This document shows, piece by piece, positions 14,840-22,714 of a stretch of DNA of 39,829 nucleotides. The DNA lies in the NCBI RefSeq assembly GCF_007096885.1, contig NZ_VJNO01000051.1, forward strand, positions 1-39,829, in the 5' to 3' direction. Made by a program: the position numbers and the translations under genes. The stretch's first letter is position 1, and every line of letters begins with the position of its first letter. This DNA is from Streptomyces sp. 130. Lineage in GTDB: Bacteria > Actinomycetota > Actinomycetes > Streptomycetales > Streptomycetaceae. Under the pieces are notes generated by a model. It saw nothing but the letters and a program-made list of their open reading frames with translations. It was not told where the DNA came from and ran no database searches.

Positions 14840-17339
14840 CGTCCTCGCCGACGGCCCGCGCCTGCCGGGGCAGCACGGGACCGAGCCGTTCCAGCAGGGC
14901 GGCGCGCTCCTCGGCGAAGACGGGGTCGGCCTGGTAGTCGGAGTGGCCGAGCACCGGCTCGGGCAGCGGGTGCTCGGGGGTCCGCCCGTAGACCAGCGGG
15001 TCCTTGAGCGGGCCCCGGTCGACCTCGGGCCCGGATTCCAGGCCGAGCCGGATCTCGCCGCCGATGGGGTCGGTGGCCCGCCACAGATTGCGCCAGCAGT
15101 GCACGGAGCGGTGCAGCCCGTGGAGCTGCCCGGCGCCGAAGTAGACGGGGAACCAGCGGGCGTAGAGCCGTTCGATCGGCGACCCGTACGTGAGCAGGGC
15201 GACCCGGGAGCGGGTGCGGGCGGGCAGCTGCCAGACCGCTGCGGCCGCGAGCACGCTGCCCTGGGAGTGGCCGGAGATGACGAGCCGGCCCCGGGTGCGG
15301 CCGGTCCAGCCGGACATGCGGGAGGCCAGGTCGGGCACGGCGCGCTCCGCGTAGCAGGGCGGGGCGAAGGGGTGGGCGGCGCGCGGCCAGAACGTGCCGA
15401 CGTCCCAGAGGATGCCGATCGTGCGCCGGGCGGACGCGTCCCGGTAGGCCCGTCTGCCGCACGCGACGAAGACGAGGAAGCCGAAGCCGATCAGCCACGA
15501 GCCGGTGGACTGCGCCGCCTCGGCCACGGATTCGAGGAAGGGGCCGCTGCCGTCCAGCGCGAGCCCGGGGACCTCGCCGGTGGCCCAGGACCCGGCCACC
15601 GCCGCCGCGCCCAGGAACAGGGTGGCGCCGGAGACGATCCCCACCACGCCGGGCGCCGCGTCGGTGAGCGCCGCCGTGGCCCGGGCACGGGCGATCCGCC
15701 GGGTCCGGGCCGGGTCGGGGAACGGCTCCCCGTACTCCGCGTCGACCGCGGGTTCCAGTCTGCGGGCCGCCAGCCGGGTCCGTACCCCCAGAACGGCACC
15801 CGGCACCAGGAGCAGCAGCAGGAGGACGGGGATGACCGACGCCTGCCAGCTGAGCAGCACCGGCGGTCCCTCTATCAAGGCGCCGCTCCCCATGCCCGGG
15901 CTGCCGGGCCCGTCGAGCCAGTCGGCGACGCGCTGCGCGACGCCGCCGGTCATCACGCCGCCGAGCGCGCACGCGAGCATCGCGACGGCCGGTCCGCCGA
16001 GACCGCGCAGGACGGTGCGCGGCTCCGGGCAGCACCGGTAGAGGTAGCGGGAGACCACCGCGAGGAGGACCACCAGGACGCCTTCGGCGACGCTGACCGC
16101 CCGGAACAGCGTGACGTCACCGGGGAGCCGCCCGGAGGAGGTCCAGCCGGGGCGCGGCCAGGCGGCGTGGACGGCGGCGAGGACGAGGAGGGCCAGCGCG
16201 GCGCCGGGCAGCCAGGTGATGAGGGCCCGGTCGAGCCGGTTGTCGAGGCGCCGTTCGCTGCGGCCCCGGCGGCAGACCACCCAGAGCACGACGACGAGCC
16301 CGGCGGCGAGGGCCCCTTCGATGAGCCGGCCGAGGACCGGGGGGACCGGTCCGGGGGCGGCGCGGTCGTAACGGGCGGCGGCCTCCGTGACGGCCGCGGT
16401 GACGGTGAGGAGGCCGGCCGCGGTGTGGGCGGCGCGCAGCCGGGCGACGAGGCGGCGCCCGTACCAGAATCCGGGCCGTCCCAGGGCCGGTCCGGAGAGT
16501 CCCGTCGTATGCCCGGAGGGCGCGGCCGGCCGCGTCTGGGGCGTCCCCGGGCTCTCGGCGAGCCGGCCGGTGTCCCCGGTACTGGATGCCGGCGCGGCGG
16601 GTGTGCGTCGCGGGCCGGCCGGGACTTTCCGGACCGGCCCCGGAGCGGGGCGGACGGGTTCGGCGGCGGGTGCGGGGCCGTCGTCCTGCGCGTCGTCCGG
16701 GTCCGCCCCGGTCAGCGGGAGCTGGGACTCGTAGGCGCTCCAGGTGCGGTTGGACAGGAACCAGAGCAGCCCGACCAGCGCGGCCGGCACCAGCGCGGCC
16801 AGGGCGAGGCGGCGGCCGGGCTGGGACCACCAGCCGCCCTGCGCGGCGGAGAGGAAGCCGAGCCAGGAGCGCTTCTCGGAGCAGGCGGCGACGCCCGCGC
16901 ACTGCCAGGCGGTGAGATCGAGGGCGACCTCGCAGGCGGCGGCGGTCAGCAGCACGGTGAGGCTGAGCGCGATGAGCCGCACGAGGACGCCGTGGAGCCG
17001 GATCGCGCGCGGGCGGCGCCGGGCGGTGGGGCGCATCCAGTGGGCGAGGTTGATCACCATGAACGGGAGCAGCAGCAGCCACAGCGCGCGGGAGCCGTTC
17101 CCGGAGGTGAGGTTGGACCAGCAGTACGCCTCGGCGATGGGCTCCTCGCGGTACCGCTCGGGATGCCGCTCGGCGTCGGCGTCGGCGGAGCGCCGGTAGA
17201 CGGCGGCGGTGGTGTCGCCGGTGACCCGGACCGTGCGCGGGTCGGCCAGCATCTCCTGGGGGGTGGTCCCGCCCACCCCGTGGACCAGTAATTCCAGTGC
17301 GGGGCCGGGGCTGCGCGGGGCAGGGGTGGGAGGGTGCAC
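14799..17339 (-). CDS. Large membrane protein with split alpha/beta-hydrolase domain
   Basis: This protein has about 846 residues. The N-terminus LELLVHGVGGTTPQEML looks like strand 1 and the oxyanion loop of an alpha/beta hydrolase. It is followed by some ten hydrophobic segments over about residues 85-620, interrupted by a Pro/Ala-rich loop near 220-290. The C-terminus then resumes the hydrolase: LVISGHSQGSVLAAA carries the nucleophile serine, ATDPIGGEI a candidate acid, and LGHSDYQ a candidate histidine. A lipase/esterase acting at the membrane is likely; substrate unknown. The GTG at 17339 is chosen because the upstream GTG (17423) has no ribosome binding site and adds a non-conserved-looking stretch. 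The 3' end overlaps the AAA+ gene by 41 bp. Confidence 0.75.
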   Translation of the reverse strand: MHPPTPAPRSPGPALELLVHGVGGTTPQEMLADPRTVRVTGDTTAAVYRRSADADAERHPERYREEPIAEAYCWSNLTSGNGSRALWLLLLPFMVINLAHWMRPTARRRPRAIRLHGVLVRLIALSLTVLLTAAACEVALDLTAWQCAGVAACSEKRSWLGFLSAAQGGWWSQPGRRLALAALVPAALVGLLWFLSNRTWSAYESQLPLTGADPDDAQDDGPAPAAEPVRPAPGPVRKVPAGPRRTPAAPASSTGDTGRLAESPGTPQTRPAAPSGHTTGLSGPALGRPGFWYGRRLVARLRAAHTAAGLLTVTAAVTEAAARYDRAAPGPVPPVLGRLIEGALAAGLVVVLWVVCRRGRSERRLDNRLDRALITWLPGAALALLVLAAVHAAWPRPGWTSSGRLPGDVTLFRAVSVAEGVLVVLLAVVSRYLYRCCPEPRTVLRGLGGPAVAMLACALGGVMTGGVAQRVADWLDGPGSPGMGSGALIEGPPVLLSWQASVIPVLLLLLLVPGAVLGVRTRLAARRLEPAVDAEYGEPFPDPARTRRIARARATAALTDAAPGVVGIVSGATLFLGAAAVAGSWATGEVPGLALDGSGPFLESVAEAAQSTGSWLIGFGFLVFVACGRRAYRDASARRTIGILWDVGTFWPRAAHPFAPPCYAERAVPDLASRMSGWTGRTRGRLVISGHSQGSVLAAAAVWQLPARTRSRVALLTYGSPIERLYARWFPVYFGAGQLHGLHRSVHCWRNLWRATDPIGGEIRLGLESGPEVDRGPLKDPLVYGRTPEHPLPEPVLGHSDYQADPVFAEERAALLERLGPVLPRQARAVGEDVRAVPEGPPDTAG

Positions 17340-17491
17340 GTGCGTCTCGCTCTCGCAGGGGGAGGCGGCTGATGGCCGGTCACCGTTATTGACGAATGTC
17401 CCCCGGGCGGGGGCCGGCGACACCGCGCGTGGCAGGATGAGTCCGTCGATACGGACTCCTGTACGGCCAGAGGGAAGGGCGAGGCCCGGCG

Positions 17492-18325
17492 TTGAGCGAG
17501 AATCAGAACCTGCTCGCGGAGCAGCGGCGCGCGCTGATCCTTGACGAGGTGCGCCGGCGCGGTGGGGTCCGGGTCAACGAGCTGACCCGGAAGCTGAACG
17601 TCTCGGACATGACCGTCCGCCGGGATCTGGACGCGCTGGCCCGGCAGGGTGTGATCGAGAAGGTGCACGGCGGCGCCGTGCCGGTGGTCGAGGCGAGCAC
17701 GCACGAGCCCGGTTTCGAGGCGAAGTCGGCGCTGGAGCTCACGGCCAAGGAGGACATCGCCCGGGCGGCCGCCGCGATGGCCGTGCCCGGCAGTGCGATC
17801 GCGCTCTCCGGGGGCACCACGACGTATGCGCTGGCCCAGCATCTGCTGGACGTGCCGGACCTGACGGTCGTGACGAATTCGGTGCGGGTCGCGGACGTGT
17901 TTCACGCGGCGCAGCGGTCCGGTGCTCCGGGCGGCCGGCCGGGTGCGGCGACGGTCGTCCTCACCGGTGGGGTGCGTACGCCGTCCGACTCGCTGGTCGG
18001 CCCGGTCGCGGACCGGGCGATCGCGGCGCTCCACTTCGATGTGCTGTTCCTCGGGGTCCACGGGATCTCGGTGGAGGCGGGGCTCTCCACGCCGAACCTC
18101 GCGGAGGCGGAGACGAACCGCCGGTTCGTGCGGTCGGCGCGCCGGGTGGTGGTGGTCGCGGACCACACCAAGTGGGGCACGGTGGGCCTCAGCTCGTTCG
18201 CCTCGCTGGACGAGGTGAGCACGCTCGTCACGGACGCGGGGCTGTCCACGGCTGCGCGGGCGGAGATCGAGGAGCGTCTGCCGGGGCTGCTGGTGGCGGG
18301 CGGCGAGGGGTCCGGCGACGGCTGA
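17492..18325 (+). CDS. DeoR/GlpR family transcriptional regulator
   Basis: This 277-residue repressor has an N-terminal winged helix with the DeoR signature in RGGVRVNELTRKLNVSDMTVR and RDLDALARQGVIEKVHGGAV, and a C-terminal sugar-phosphate-sensing domain (IALSGGTTTYALAQHL, VTNSVRVADVF, LGVHGISVEAGLSTP, VVADHTKWGTVGLSSFA). Members bind phosphorylated sugars and control sugar use. The TTG start at 17492 is preceded by GAGG seven bases upstream. No sugar operon is adjacent; upstream is the divergent hydrolase and downstream an SRPBCC gene with its own promoter, so the target is not evident. Confidence 0.92.
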   Translation: MSENQNLLAEQRRALILDEVRRRGGVRVNELTRKLNVSDMTVRRDLDALARQGVIEKVHGGAVPVVEASTHEPGFEAKSALELTAKEDIARAAAAMAVPGSAIALSGGTTTYALAQHLLDVPDLTVVTNSVRVADVFHAAQRSGAPGGRPGAATVVLTGGVRTPSDSLVGPVADRAIAALHFDVLFLGVHGISVEAGLSTPNLAEAETNRRFVRSARRVVVVADHTKWGTVGLSSFASLDEVSTLVTDAGLSTAARAEIEERLPGLLVAGGEGSGDG

Positions 18326-18362
18326 AGCATTCCGCTCCGCTCGCGGCAGGGCCTTGACGGCC

Positions 18363-18368
18363 TAGGAT
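18363..18368 (+). promoter_or_regulatory. -10 element of the SRPBCC gene, leaderless arrangement
   Basis: TAGGAT ends six bases before the GTG at 18375, with no Shine-Dalgarno sequence between. Confidence 0.4.
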
Positions 18369-18374
18369 CGCGGT

Positions 18375-18827
18375 GTGGCCGTGTTCCGGATCGAGCGTTT
18401 CACCTCCTTGCCCGCAGCCGAGTCCTGGCGCCGGGTGACGGACTGGGAGCGGCATGCCGCGCAGGTGCCGCTGACCATGATCACGGTGCCGGCGGGGCCG
18501 CCGACCCGGGTCGGGACGGTGTTCGTGGCGCGCACCGGGGTGGGTCCGCTGGCGTTCGACGATCCGATGGAAGTGGTCCGCTGGTCCCCGCCGGCCGGGA
18601 GCCGGGCGGGGATGTGCCGGCTGGAGAAGCGCGGCCGGGTGGTGCTGGGGCGTGCGTCGATCGATGTGTATCCCAACCGGGCCGGTTCGCATGTGGTGTG
18701 GGTGGAGGAGCTGAGCGTACGGCTGCTGCCGCGCTGGGCGGACCCGGTGCTGGCCGGTGCCGGGAGGCGGGTCTTCGGCCGGGTGCTCGACGCGATGCTG
18801 GACCGCCCGGCGGGGCGGTACGGCTGA
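18375..18827 (+). CDS. SRPBCC (START-like) family protein
   Basis: This 150-residue protein has the pattern of the polyketide cyclase/SRPBCC fold: an N-terminal strand FRIERFTSLPAAESW, a helix, several strands (VGTVFVARTGVGPL, PMEVVRWSPP, SHVVWVEELSVRLLP) and a long C-terminal helix RRVFGRVLDAMLDR. These proteins bind a hydrophobic ligand in a central cavity; some are enzymes, many are carriers. There is no clue to ligand from context. It converges with the Cds1-like gene with only 4 bp between stops. Confidence 0.78.
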   Translation: MAVFRIERFTSLPAAESWRRVTDWERHAAQVPLTMITVPAGPPTRVGTVFVARTGVGPLAFDDPMEVVRWSPPAGSRAGMCRLEKRGRVVLGRASIDVYPNRAGSHVVWVEELSVRLLPRWADPVLAGAGRRVFGRVLDAMLDRPAGRYG

Positions 18828-18831
18828 GGGG

Positions 18832-19968
18832 TTACGCCTCCGGCCAGGCGCCGGTGGCCAGGAACTCCTCGATGGTCCGGGTGTACGGGGCGATGTCGAG
18901 GCCCTGCGCGGCCAGCCAGGAGTCGGAGTAGTACTTGTCGAGGTAGCGGTCGCCGGGGTCGCAGATCAGGGTGACGACGCTGCCCCGCTCGCCCCGGGCG
19001 ACCATCTCGGCGACCAGTTTGAACGCGCTCCACAGGCCGGTGCCGGTGGAGCCGCCCGCCTTGCGCCCGATGGCCCGTTCCAGGGCGCGCACGGCGGCGA
19101 CGCTCGCCGCGTCCGGGACCTTCATCATCCGGTCGATGGCGCCGGGGACGAAGCTGGGCTCCATGCGGGGCCGGCCGATGCCCTCGATGCGGGAGCCGCA
19201 GTCGCTGGTGGCGTGCGGGTCGTGGTGGGTCCAGCCGTCGAAGAAGCAGGAGTTCTCCGGGTCGGGCACGCAGATCCGGGTGTCGTGCTGCGTGTAGTGC
19301 ACGTAGCGCGCGACGGTCGCCGAGGTTCCGCCGGTGCCGGCGGTGGCGACGATCCAGGTGGGCTCGGGATAGCGTTCGAGTCGCAGTTGCTGGTAGATGG
19401 ACTCCGCGATGTTGTTGTTGCCCCGCCAGTCGGTGGCCCGCTCGGCGTAGGTGAACTGGTCCATGTAGTGGCCGCCGGTCTCGGCGGCGAGCCGCGCCGA
19501 CTCCTCGTACATCCGGCGCGAGTCGTCCACGAAGTGGCAGCGTCCGCCGTGGAATTCGATGAGCCGGCACTTCTCCGGGCTGGTGGTGCGGGGCATGACG
19601 GCGATGAACGGCACGCCGATCAGTTTGGCGAAGTACGCCTCCGAGACGGCGGTCGAGCCACTGGACGCCTCGATGACCGGTTTCCCGGGCCTGATCCAGC
19701 CGTTGCAGAGCCCGTAGAGGAAGAGCGAACGCGCCAGCCGGTGCTTCAGGCTGCCGGTGGGGTGGGTCGACTCGTCCTTGAGGTAGAGGTCGATGTCCCA
19801 GCTCTCCGGGAGCGGGAAGAGCAGCAGATGGGTGTCGGCGGAGCGGTTGGCGTCGGCCTGGACCTTGCGGACGGCTTCCTTGAGCCAGGCACGGTAGGCC
19901 GGGTCGAAACGGTCGACGTCGACGGTCGGCGCGGCTGCGCCGCCGTGCCCGTGCTCGGTGGTGTCCAT
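18832..19968 (-). CDS. Cds1-like PLP-dependent L-cysteine desulfhydrase/synthase family enzyme
   Basis: This 378-residue fold-type II PLP enzyme carries LKDESTHPTGSLKHRLARS with the Schiff-base lysine at about residue 75, EASSGSTAVSEAYF as the substrate-binding loop, and ATAGTGGTSATVARY as the phosphate-binding glycine loop. From memory it closely resembles mycobacterial Cds1 (Rv3684), which splits L-cysteine into sulfide, pyruvate and ammonia; cysteine synthase or cystathionine beta-synthase activity is the alternative. The start is ATG 19968, with GAGGAG eight bases upstream; an in-frame upstream start lacks this. No sulfur-pathway genes adjoin it. Confidence 0.88.
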   Translation of the reverse strand: MDTTEHGHGGAAAPTVDVDRFDPAYRAWLKEAVRKVQADANRSADTHLLLFPLPESWDIDLYLKDESTHPTGSLKHRLARSLFLYGLCNGWIRPGKPVIEASSGSTAVSEAYFAKLIGVPFIAVMPRTTSPEKCRLIEFHGGRCHFVDDSRRMYEESARLAAETGGHYMDQFTYAERATDWRGNNNIAESIYQQLRLERYPEPTWIVATAGTGGTSATVARYVHYTQHDTRICVPDPENSCFFDGWTHHDPHATSDCGSRIEGIGRPRMEPSFVPGAIDRMMKVPDAASVAAVRALERAIGRKAGGSTGTGLWSAFKLVAEMVARGERGSVVTLICDPGDRYLDKYYSDSWLAAQGLDIAPYTRTIEEFLATGAWPEA

Positions 19969-20195
19969 CTGCGCGCTTCTCCTCGTACGACCGGTCTCGG
20001 CGGGGCCCACGATATGCCCCCCACCTGCACAAACATTGACTTTGATGGTCCATAGCAGTGCCTTGGTGTCGCGGCCGGACCCTTGCGCCCCCGCGCGGTC
20101 CGAATGCGCCGTTTACGTACCGTCCCGCTCTGGTGCGCACGCCCGGGGATGGGCACACTTCGTCTCAGAGGTACGTCGAAGGGGGCGAAGGGGCC

Positions 20196-20537
20196 ATGTC
20201 GGAAACGGAGTTCAGGGCGACGGCCGTGACGGAGTTCAGCGCGACCGGTGTCCGCATCGACCGGTGGGCGCGCTCGGTCACCAGGGCGGGGCAGGTGACC
20301 GTGAAGGACGGCCGGGTGGCGCTCCTGACGAGTTACGGGCGGGAGATCGACAGCGCGCCGGTGGGCACGGTGAGCGCGGGCAGACCGTGGTTCGCGGGGG
20401 CGGACGCCGCGGTGGCGCGGGTCAACGGGACGCGGTACCGGCTGACGATGCGGCACCCGGACGGCAAACCGGGTGACGCGGCGCCCTCGCACCGGTTCCT
20501 GGAGGCGCTGTACAGCGCGGGAGGGCGCCGCTCCTGA
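20196..20537 (+). CDS. Small conserved-type hypothetical protein
   Basis: This is a 113-residue soluble protein, probably all-beta: alternating hydrophobic strands such as VTVKDGRVALLTSYG, REIDSAPVGTVSAG and VARVNGTRYRLTMRHP, with a C-terminal helix. It has no cysteine or catalytic motif. The ATG at 20196 follows AAGGGGCC; an in-frame upstream extension from 20058 shows no start signal. It is probably a stand-alone gene. No function can be assigned. Confidence 0.7.
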   Translation: MSETEFRATAVTEFSATGVRIDRWARSVTRAGQVTVKDGRVALLTSYGREIDSAPVGTVSAGRPWFAGADAAVARVNGTRYRLTMRHPDGKPGDAAPSHRFLEALYSAGGRRS

Positions 20538-20723
20538 GACCGGTGCGGTACGGGACACCGCGAGTTGCGGAGCCGTATGCCCTGAGCGACATTGGAGTCA
20601 CGTCACTCATGGTGTACCGGCGGTGACACTGTGATCCAGGCCGCCGGCCCGGACTCAGCAGCGAGCCATGTGCTGGATCCGTTCCTCCGTCTTCTTCCGG
20701 ACCTATTTCGGGGAGTCGCAGCC

Positions 20724-21242
20724 GTGATCAGCGAGCCAAGCAGGCACTGCACGGTGGAGCTCCAGGCCCTGCCGTCGCGGATCGGTCAGGTCCGCAGAAT
20801 CATCTCGGCGCAACTGCGCTACTGGCATCTCGATTCTCTGATCGACCAGACGGCGCTGGGCGTCACCGAGCTCCTCACCAACGTCCACCGGCACGCGCAG
20901 CCGGACAAGTCATGCACCGTCGAGATCGAGTTGCTGCTCGAACGGCTCACGGTGTCCGTCCACGACCACGACCCACGGCCGCCGACCGTGCGCCAGGCCG
21001 ACGACTCCAGTACGTCGGGGCGCGGGCTCGCACTGATCGCGGCGGTCAGCGAGAGCTGGGGGGTGCGGCCCCGGGGCGGCGCGGGGAAGGTCGTGTGGTT
21101 CACGCTTCCCGCACCGGCCCCGCTCGCCCCGCCGTCCCATGTGGTGTACGGGGCGACCACCGACGGGCCGTTCGACCTGAGCGTTCTGAAGCATCTGGAG
21201 GGTTCACCGCCCTCGGCGTCGCGGTCGGCCGTGGTGGGTTGA
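20724..21242 (+). CDS. RsbW/SpoIIAB-like ATP-binding regulator (anti-sigma factor type)
   Basis: This 172-residue single HATPase domain is of the kind found in many copies in streptomycetes. The N box is GVTELLTNVHRHA with the Glu and Asn for Mg-ATP, the G1 box VSVHDHDPRPP, and the G2 box SGRGLALIAAVSESWGV. It lacks a histidine-kinase dimerisation domain, so it is a serine kinase/anti-sigma type protein acting on anti-anti-sigma partners; none is adjacent. The GTG at 20724 is chosen because GGGGAG lies eight bases upstream, giving the usual N-terminus ISEPSRHCTVELQALPSR. About 35 residues at the C-terminus are outside the fold. Confidence 0.85.
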   Translation: MISEPSRHCTVELQALPSRIGQVRRIISAQLRYWHLDSLIDQTALGVTELLTNVHRHAQPDKSCTVEIELLLERLTVSVHDHDPRPPTVRQADDSSTSGRGLALIAAVSESWGVRPRGGAGKVVWFTLPAPAPLAPPSHVVYGATTDGPFDLSVLKHLEGSPPSASRSAVVG

Positions 21243-21250
21243 CACCACAG

Positions 21251-21284
21251 GAGCGGGGCATCCCCAGCCGGGGGTGCCCCGCTC
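21251..21284 (+). terminator. Strong hairpin terminator
   Basis: The arms GAGCGGGGCA and TGCCCCGCTC are extended by four more G-C pairs around a tight AGCC loop. It begins about 8 bp after the ATP-binding regulator stop and separates that gene from the TetR operon. Confidence 0.8.
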
Positions 21285-21310
21285 ACGCATGCACCCAGCC
21301 GCTCCCTTTC

Positions 21311-21330
21311 TGTACCTACTAGTATGTACA
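21311..21330. promoter_or_regulatory. Near-perfect 20-bp operator overlapping the TetR promoter
   Basis: The half sites TGTACCTACT and AGTATGTACA are complementary at 9 of 10 positions. TAGTAT at 21320-21325 inside it is a good -10 element, so the palindrome would cover the promoter. It ends eight bases before the TetR ATG at 21339. This strongly suggests autorepression of the four-gene operon. Confidence 0.7.
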
Positions 21331-21338
21331 CTGTTGGC

Positions 21339-21899
21339 ATGAGCACTCAGGACCGTCTGATCGAAGCCACCCGGGAGCTCCTGTGGGAGCGCGGTTACGT
21401 GGGCATGAGTCCCAAGGCCATCCAGCAGCACGCCGGTGTGGGCCAGGGCAGCATGTATCACCACTTCACCGGCAAACCGGATCTGGCCCTCACCGCCATC
21501 CGCCGCACGGCCGACGACCTGCGGGAGGCCGTGGACCTGGTGCTCGACGCGCCCGGATCCGCGTACGAGCGGATCGCCGCGTATCTGCTGCGGGAGCGCG
21601 ACGTCCTGCGGGGCTGCCCGGTGGGGCGGCTGACCATGGACCCGGACATCGTCGCGAGCGACGAGCTGCGGGAGCCGGTGGACGAGACGATCACCTGGCT
21701 GCGCGGCAGGCTCGCCGGAATCGTCCGCGAGGGCGTCGACCGGGGCGAGTTCGCCGCCGGAGTGGTGCCCGAGGACATCGCCTCCGCGGTCGTCGCGACG
21801 GTGCAGGGCGGCTATGTGCTGGCCCGCGCCTCGGGTTCGACCGACGCCTTCGACGCGGGCGCACGGGGACTGCTCAGCCTTCTCGCCCGGCCCGCCTGA
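21339..21899 (+). CDS. TetR family transcriptional regulator
   Basis: This 186-residue regulator has DRLIEATRELLWERGYVGMS, then AIQQHAGVGQGSMYHHFTGK as recognition helix and the TetR YHHF signature, with a C-terminal domain resembling the YxaF/LmrA group (ERDVLRGCPVGRL, cysteine near residue 93). The group often senses flavonoids, quinones or electrophiles. ATG 21339 is preferred over 21324, which would lie inside the operator and its -10. It is the first gene of an operon with the cupin gene 39 bp downstream, and probably autoregulated. Confidence 0.9.
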   Translation: MSTQDRLIEATRELLWERGYVGMSPKAIQQHAGVGQGSMYHHFTGKPDLALTAIRRTADDLREAVDLVLDAPGSAYERIAAYLLRERDVLRGCPVGRLTMDPDIVASDELREPVDETITWLRGRLAGIVREGVDRGEFAAGVVPEDIASAVVATVQGGYVLARASGSTDAFDAGARGLLSLLARPA

Positions 21900-21938
21900 C
21901 CCCATCGACCCCACCGACCGCTTCAGGAGCAACCGCAC

Positions 21939-22337
21939 ATGCACATCACCAGGAACCGCCCCGACACCGGACAGGGCCCCTCCGCACACTTCAACGGCAC
22001 GGTGTGGCTCGATGAGATCGCCGCCCCCGAACCACCCGCCCGGCTGCGGATGTTCAGCGTGCACTTCGCACCGGGCGGCCACACCTCGTGGCACACCCAC
22101 CCGCACGGCCAGGTCCTGCACGTCACCGAGGGCGAGGGCCTGGTGCAGCGCAGGGGCGGCCCGGTCGAGACGATCCGGGCCGGCGACACCGTGTGGATCG
22201 AGCCGGACGAGTGGCACTGGCACGGGGCGTCACCGCGCACGTTCATGACCCATCTCGCCGTGGTCGAGGCGGCCGAGGACGGCTCCACCACCCACTGGCA
22301 CAGCGACGCGCACGTCGCCGGCTACCCGGCGTCCTGA
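21939..22337 (+). CDS. Cupin domain protein
   Basis: This 132-residue single cupin has metal-binding motif 1, GGHTSWHTHPHGQVLHVTEG (His residues plus Gln), and motif 2 in PDEWHWHGASP. This is the small monomeric cupin often annotated as carboxymuconolactone- or hydroxynitrile-lyase-like, with a Mn or Fe site; reaction unknown. AGGAG lies ten bases before the ATG. The stop overlaps the Shine-Dalgarno sequence of the next gene, so the two are translationally coupled. In this operon with TetR and a phosphotriesterase-like hydrolase, a role in breaking down a small lactone, ester or quinone is an inference. Confidence 0.87.
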   Translation: MHITRNRPDTGQGPSAHFNGTVWLDEIAAPEPPARLRMFSVHFAPGGHTSWHTHPHGQVLHVTEGEGLVQRRGGPVETIRAGDTVWIEPDEWHWHGASPRTFMTHLAVVEAAEDGSTTHWHSDAHVAGYPAS

Positions 22338-22348
22338 GGAGGTCTTCG

Positions 22349-22714
22349 ATGCATGCCACGCGGTACGAGACCGCCCCGCCCGCCGGTCGCGACATGGGCG
22401 TCATCCGCCACCGGGCGGCGACCGGGGGACCTCTCCGGTACGGCCCCGGATTCCCGGGCGTGGCCCAGGACTCCGGCCGCCCCGCGGTGCGCCACCGGAC
22501 CGGACTCCCCTACGAGGAGGGGCCCGCGCCGTCCGTGCTCCCCCGCTCGGCCGCCCGCCACCGCCCGCCCGTACCGCCGTCCGCCTCCCCGGCGGACGCG
22601 GTGGAGGCGGCACGGGAGAAGCACCGGCTCGCGAAGCCGCCCGGCCAGCCCTACCAGGTGCTCCACCTCAGCCGTCCCGAGCGGGACCGTACCTCGAAGG
22701 GGCGCCAGTGGTAG
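22349..22714 (+). CDS. Unrecognised 121-residue basic protein in the cupin operon
   Basis: I do not recognise this family. The frame has about 90% G/C third positions, unlike the competing frames, and GAGGAGG six bases before the ATG is among the best ribosome binding sites in the window. That site overlaps the cupin stop codon, and the gene's own stop overlaps the next start, so it is locked into the operon. The product is rich in Arg, His and Pro, has no hydrophobic helix, and ends with a helix-like segment (ADAVEAAREKHRLA) and QPYQVLHLSRPERDRTSK. It is likely largely disordered; a nucleic-acid- or partner-binding role is only a guess. Confidence 0.7.
   Translation: MHATRYETAPPAGRDMGVIRHRAATGGPLRYGPGFPGVAQDSGRPAVRHRTGLPYEEGPAPSVLPRSAARHRPPVPPSASPADAVEAAREKHRLAKPPGQPYQVLHLSRPERDRTSKGRQW

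Noticed and set aside
20592..20723. Upstream start for the ATP-binding regulator
   Set aside because: The GTG at 20724 has a GGGGAG ribosome binding site, and the additional N-terminal residues are not gene-like.
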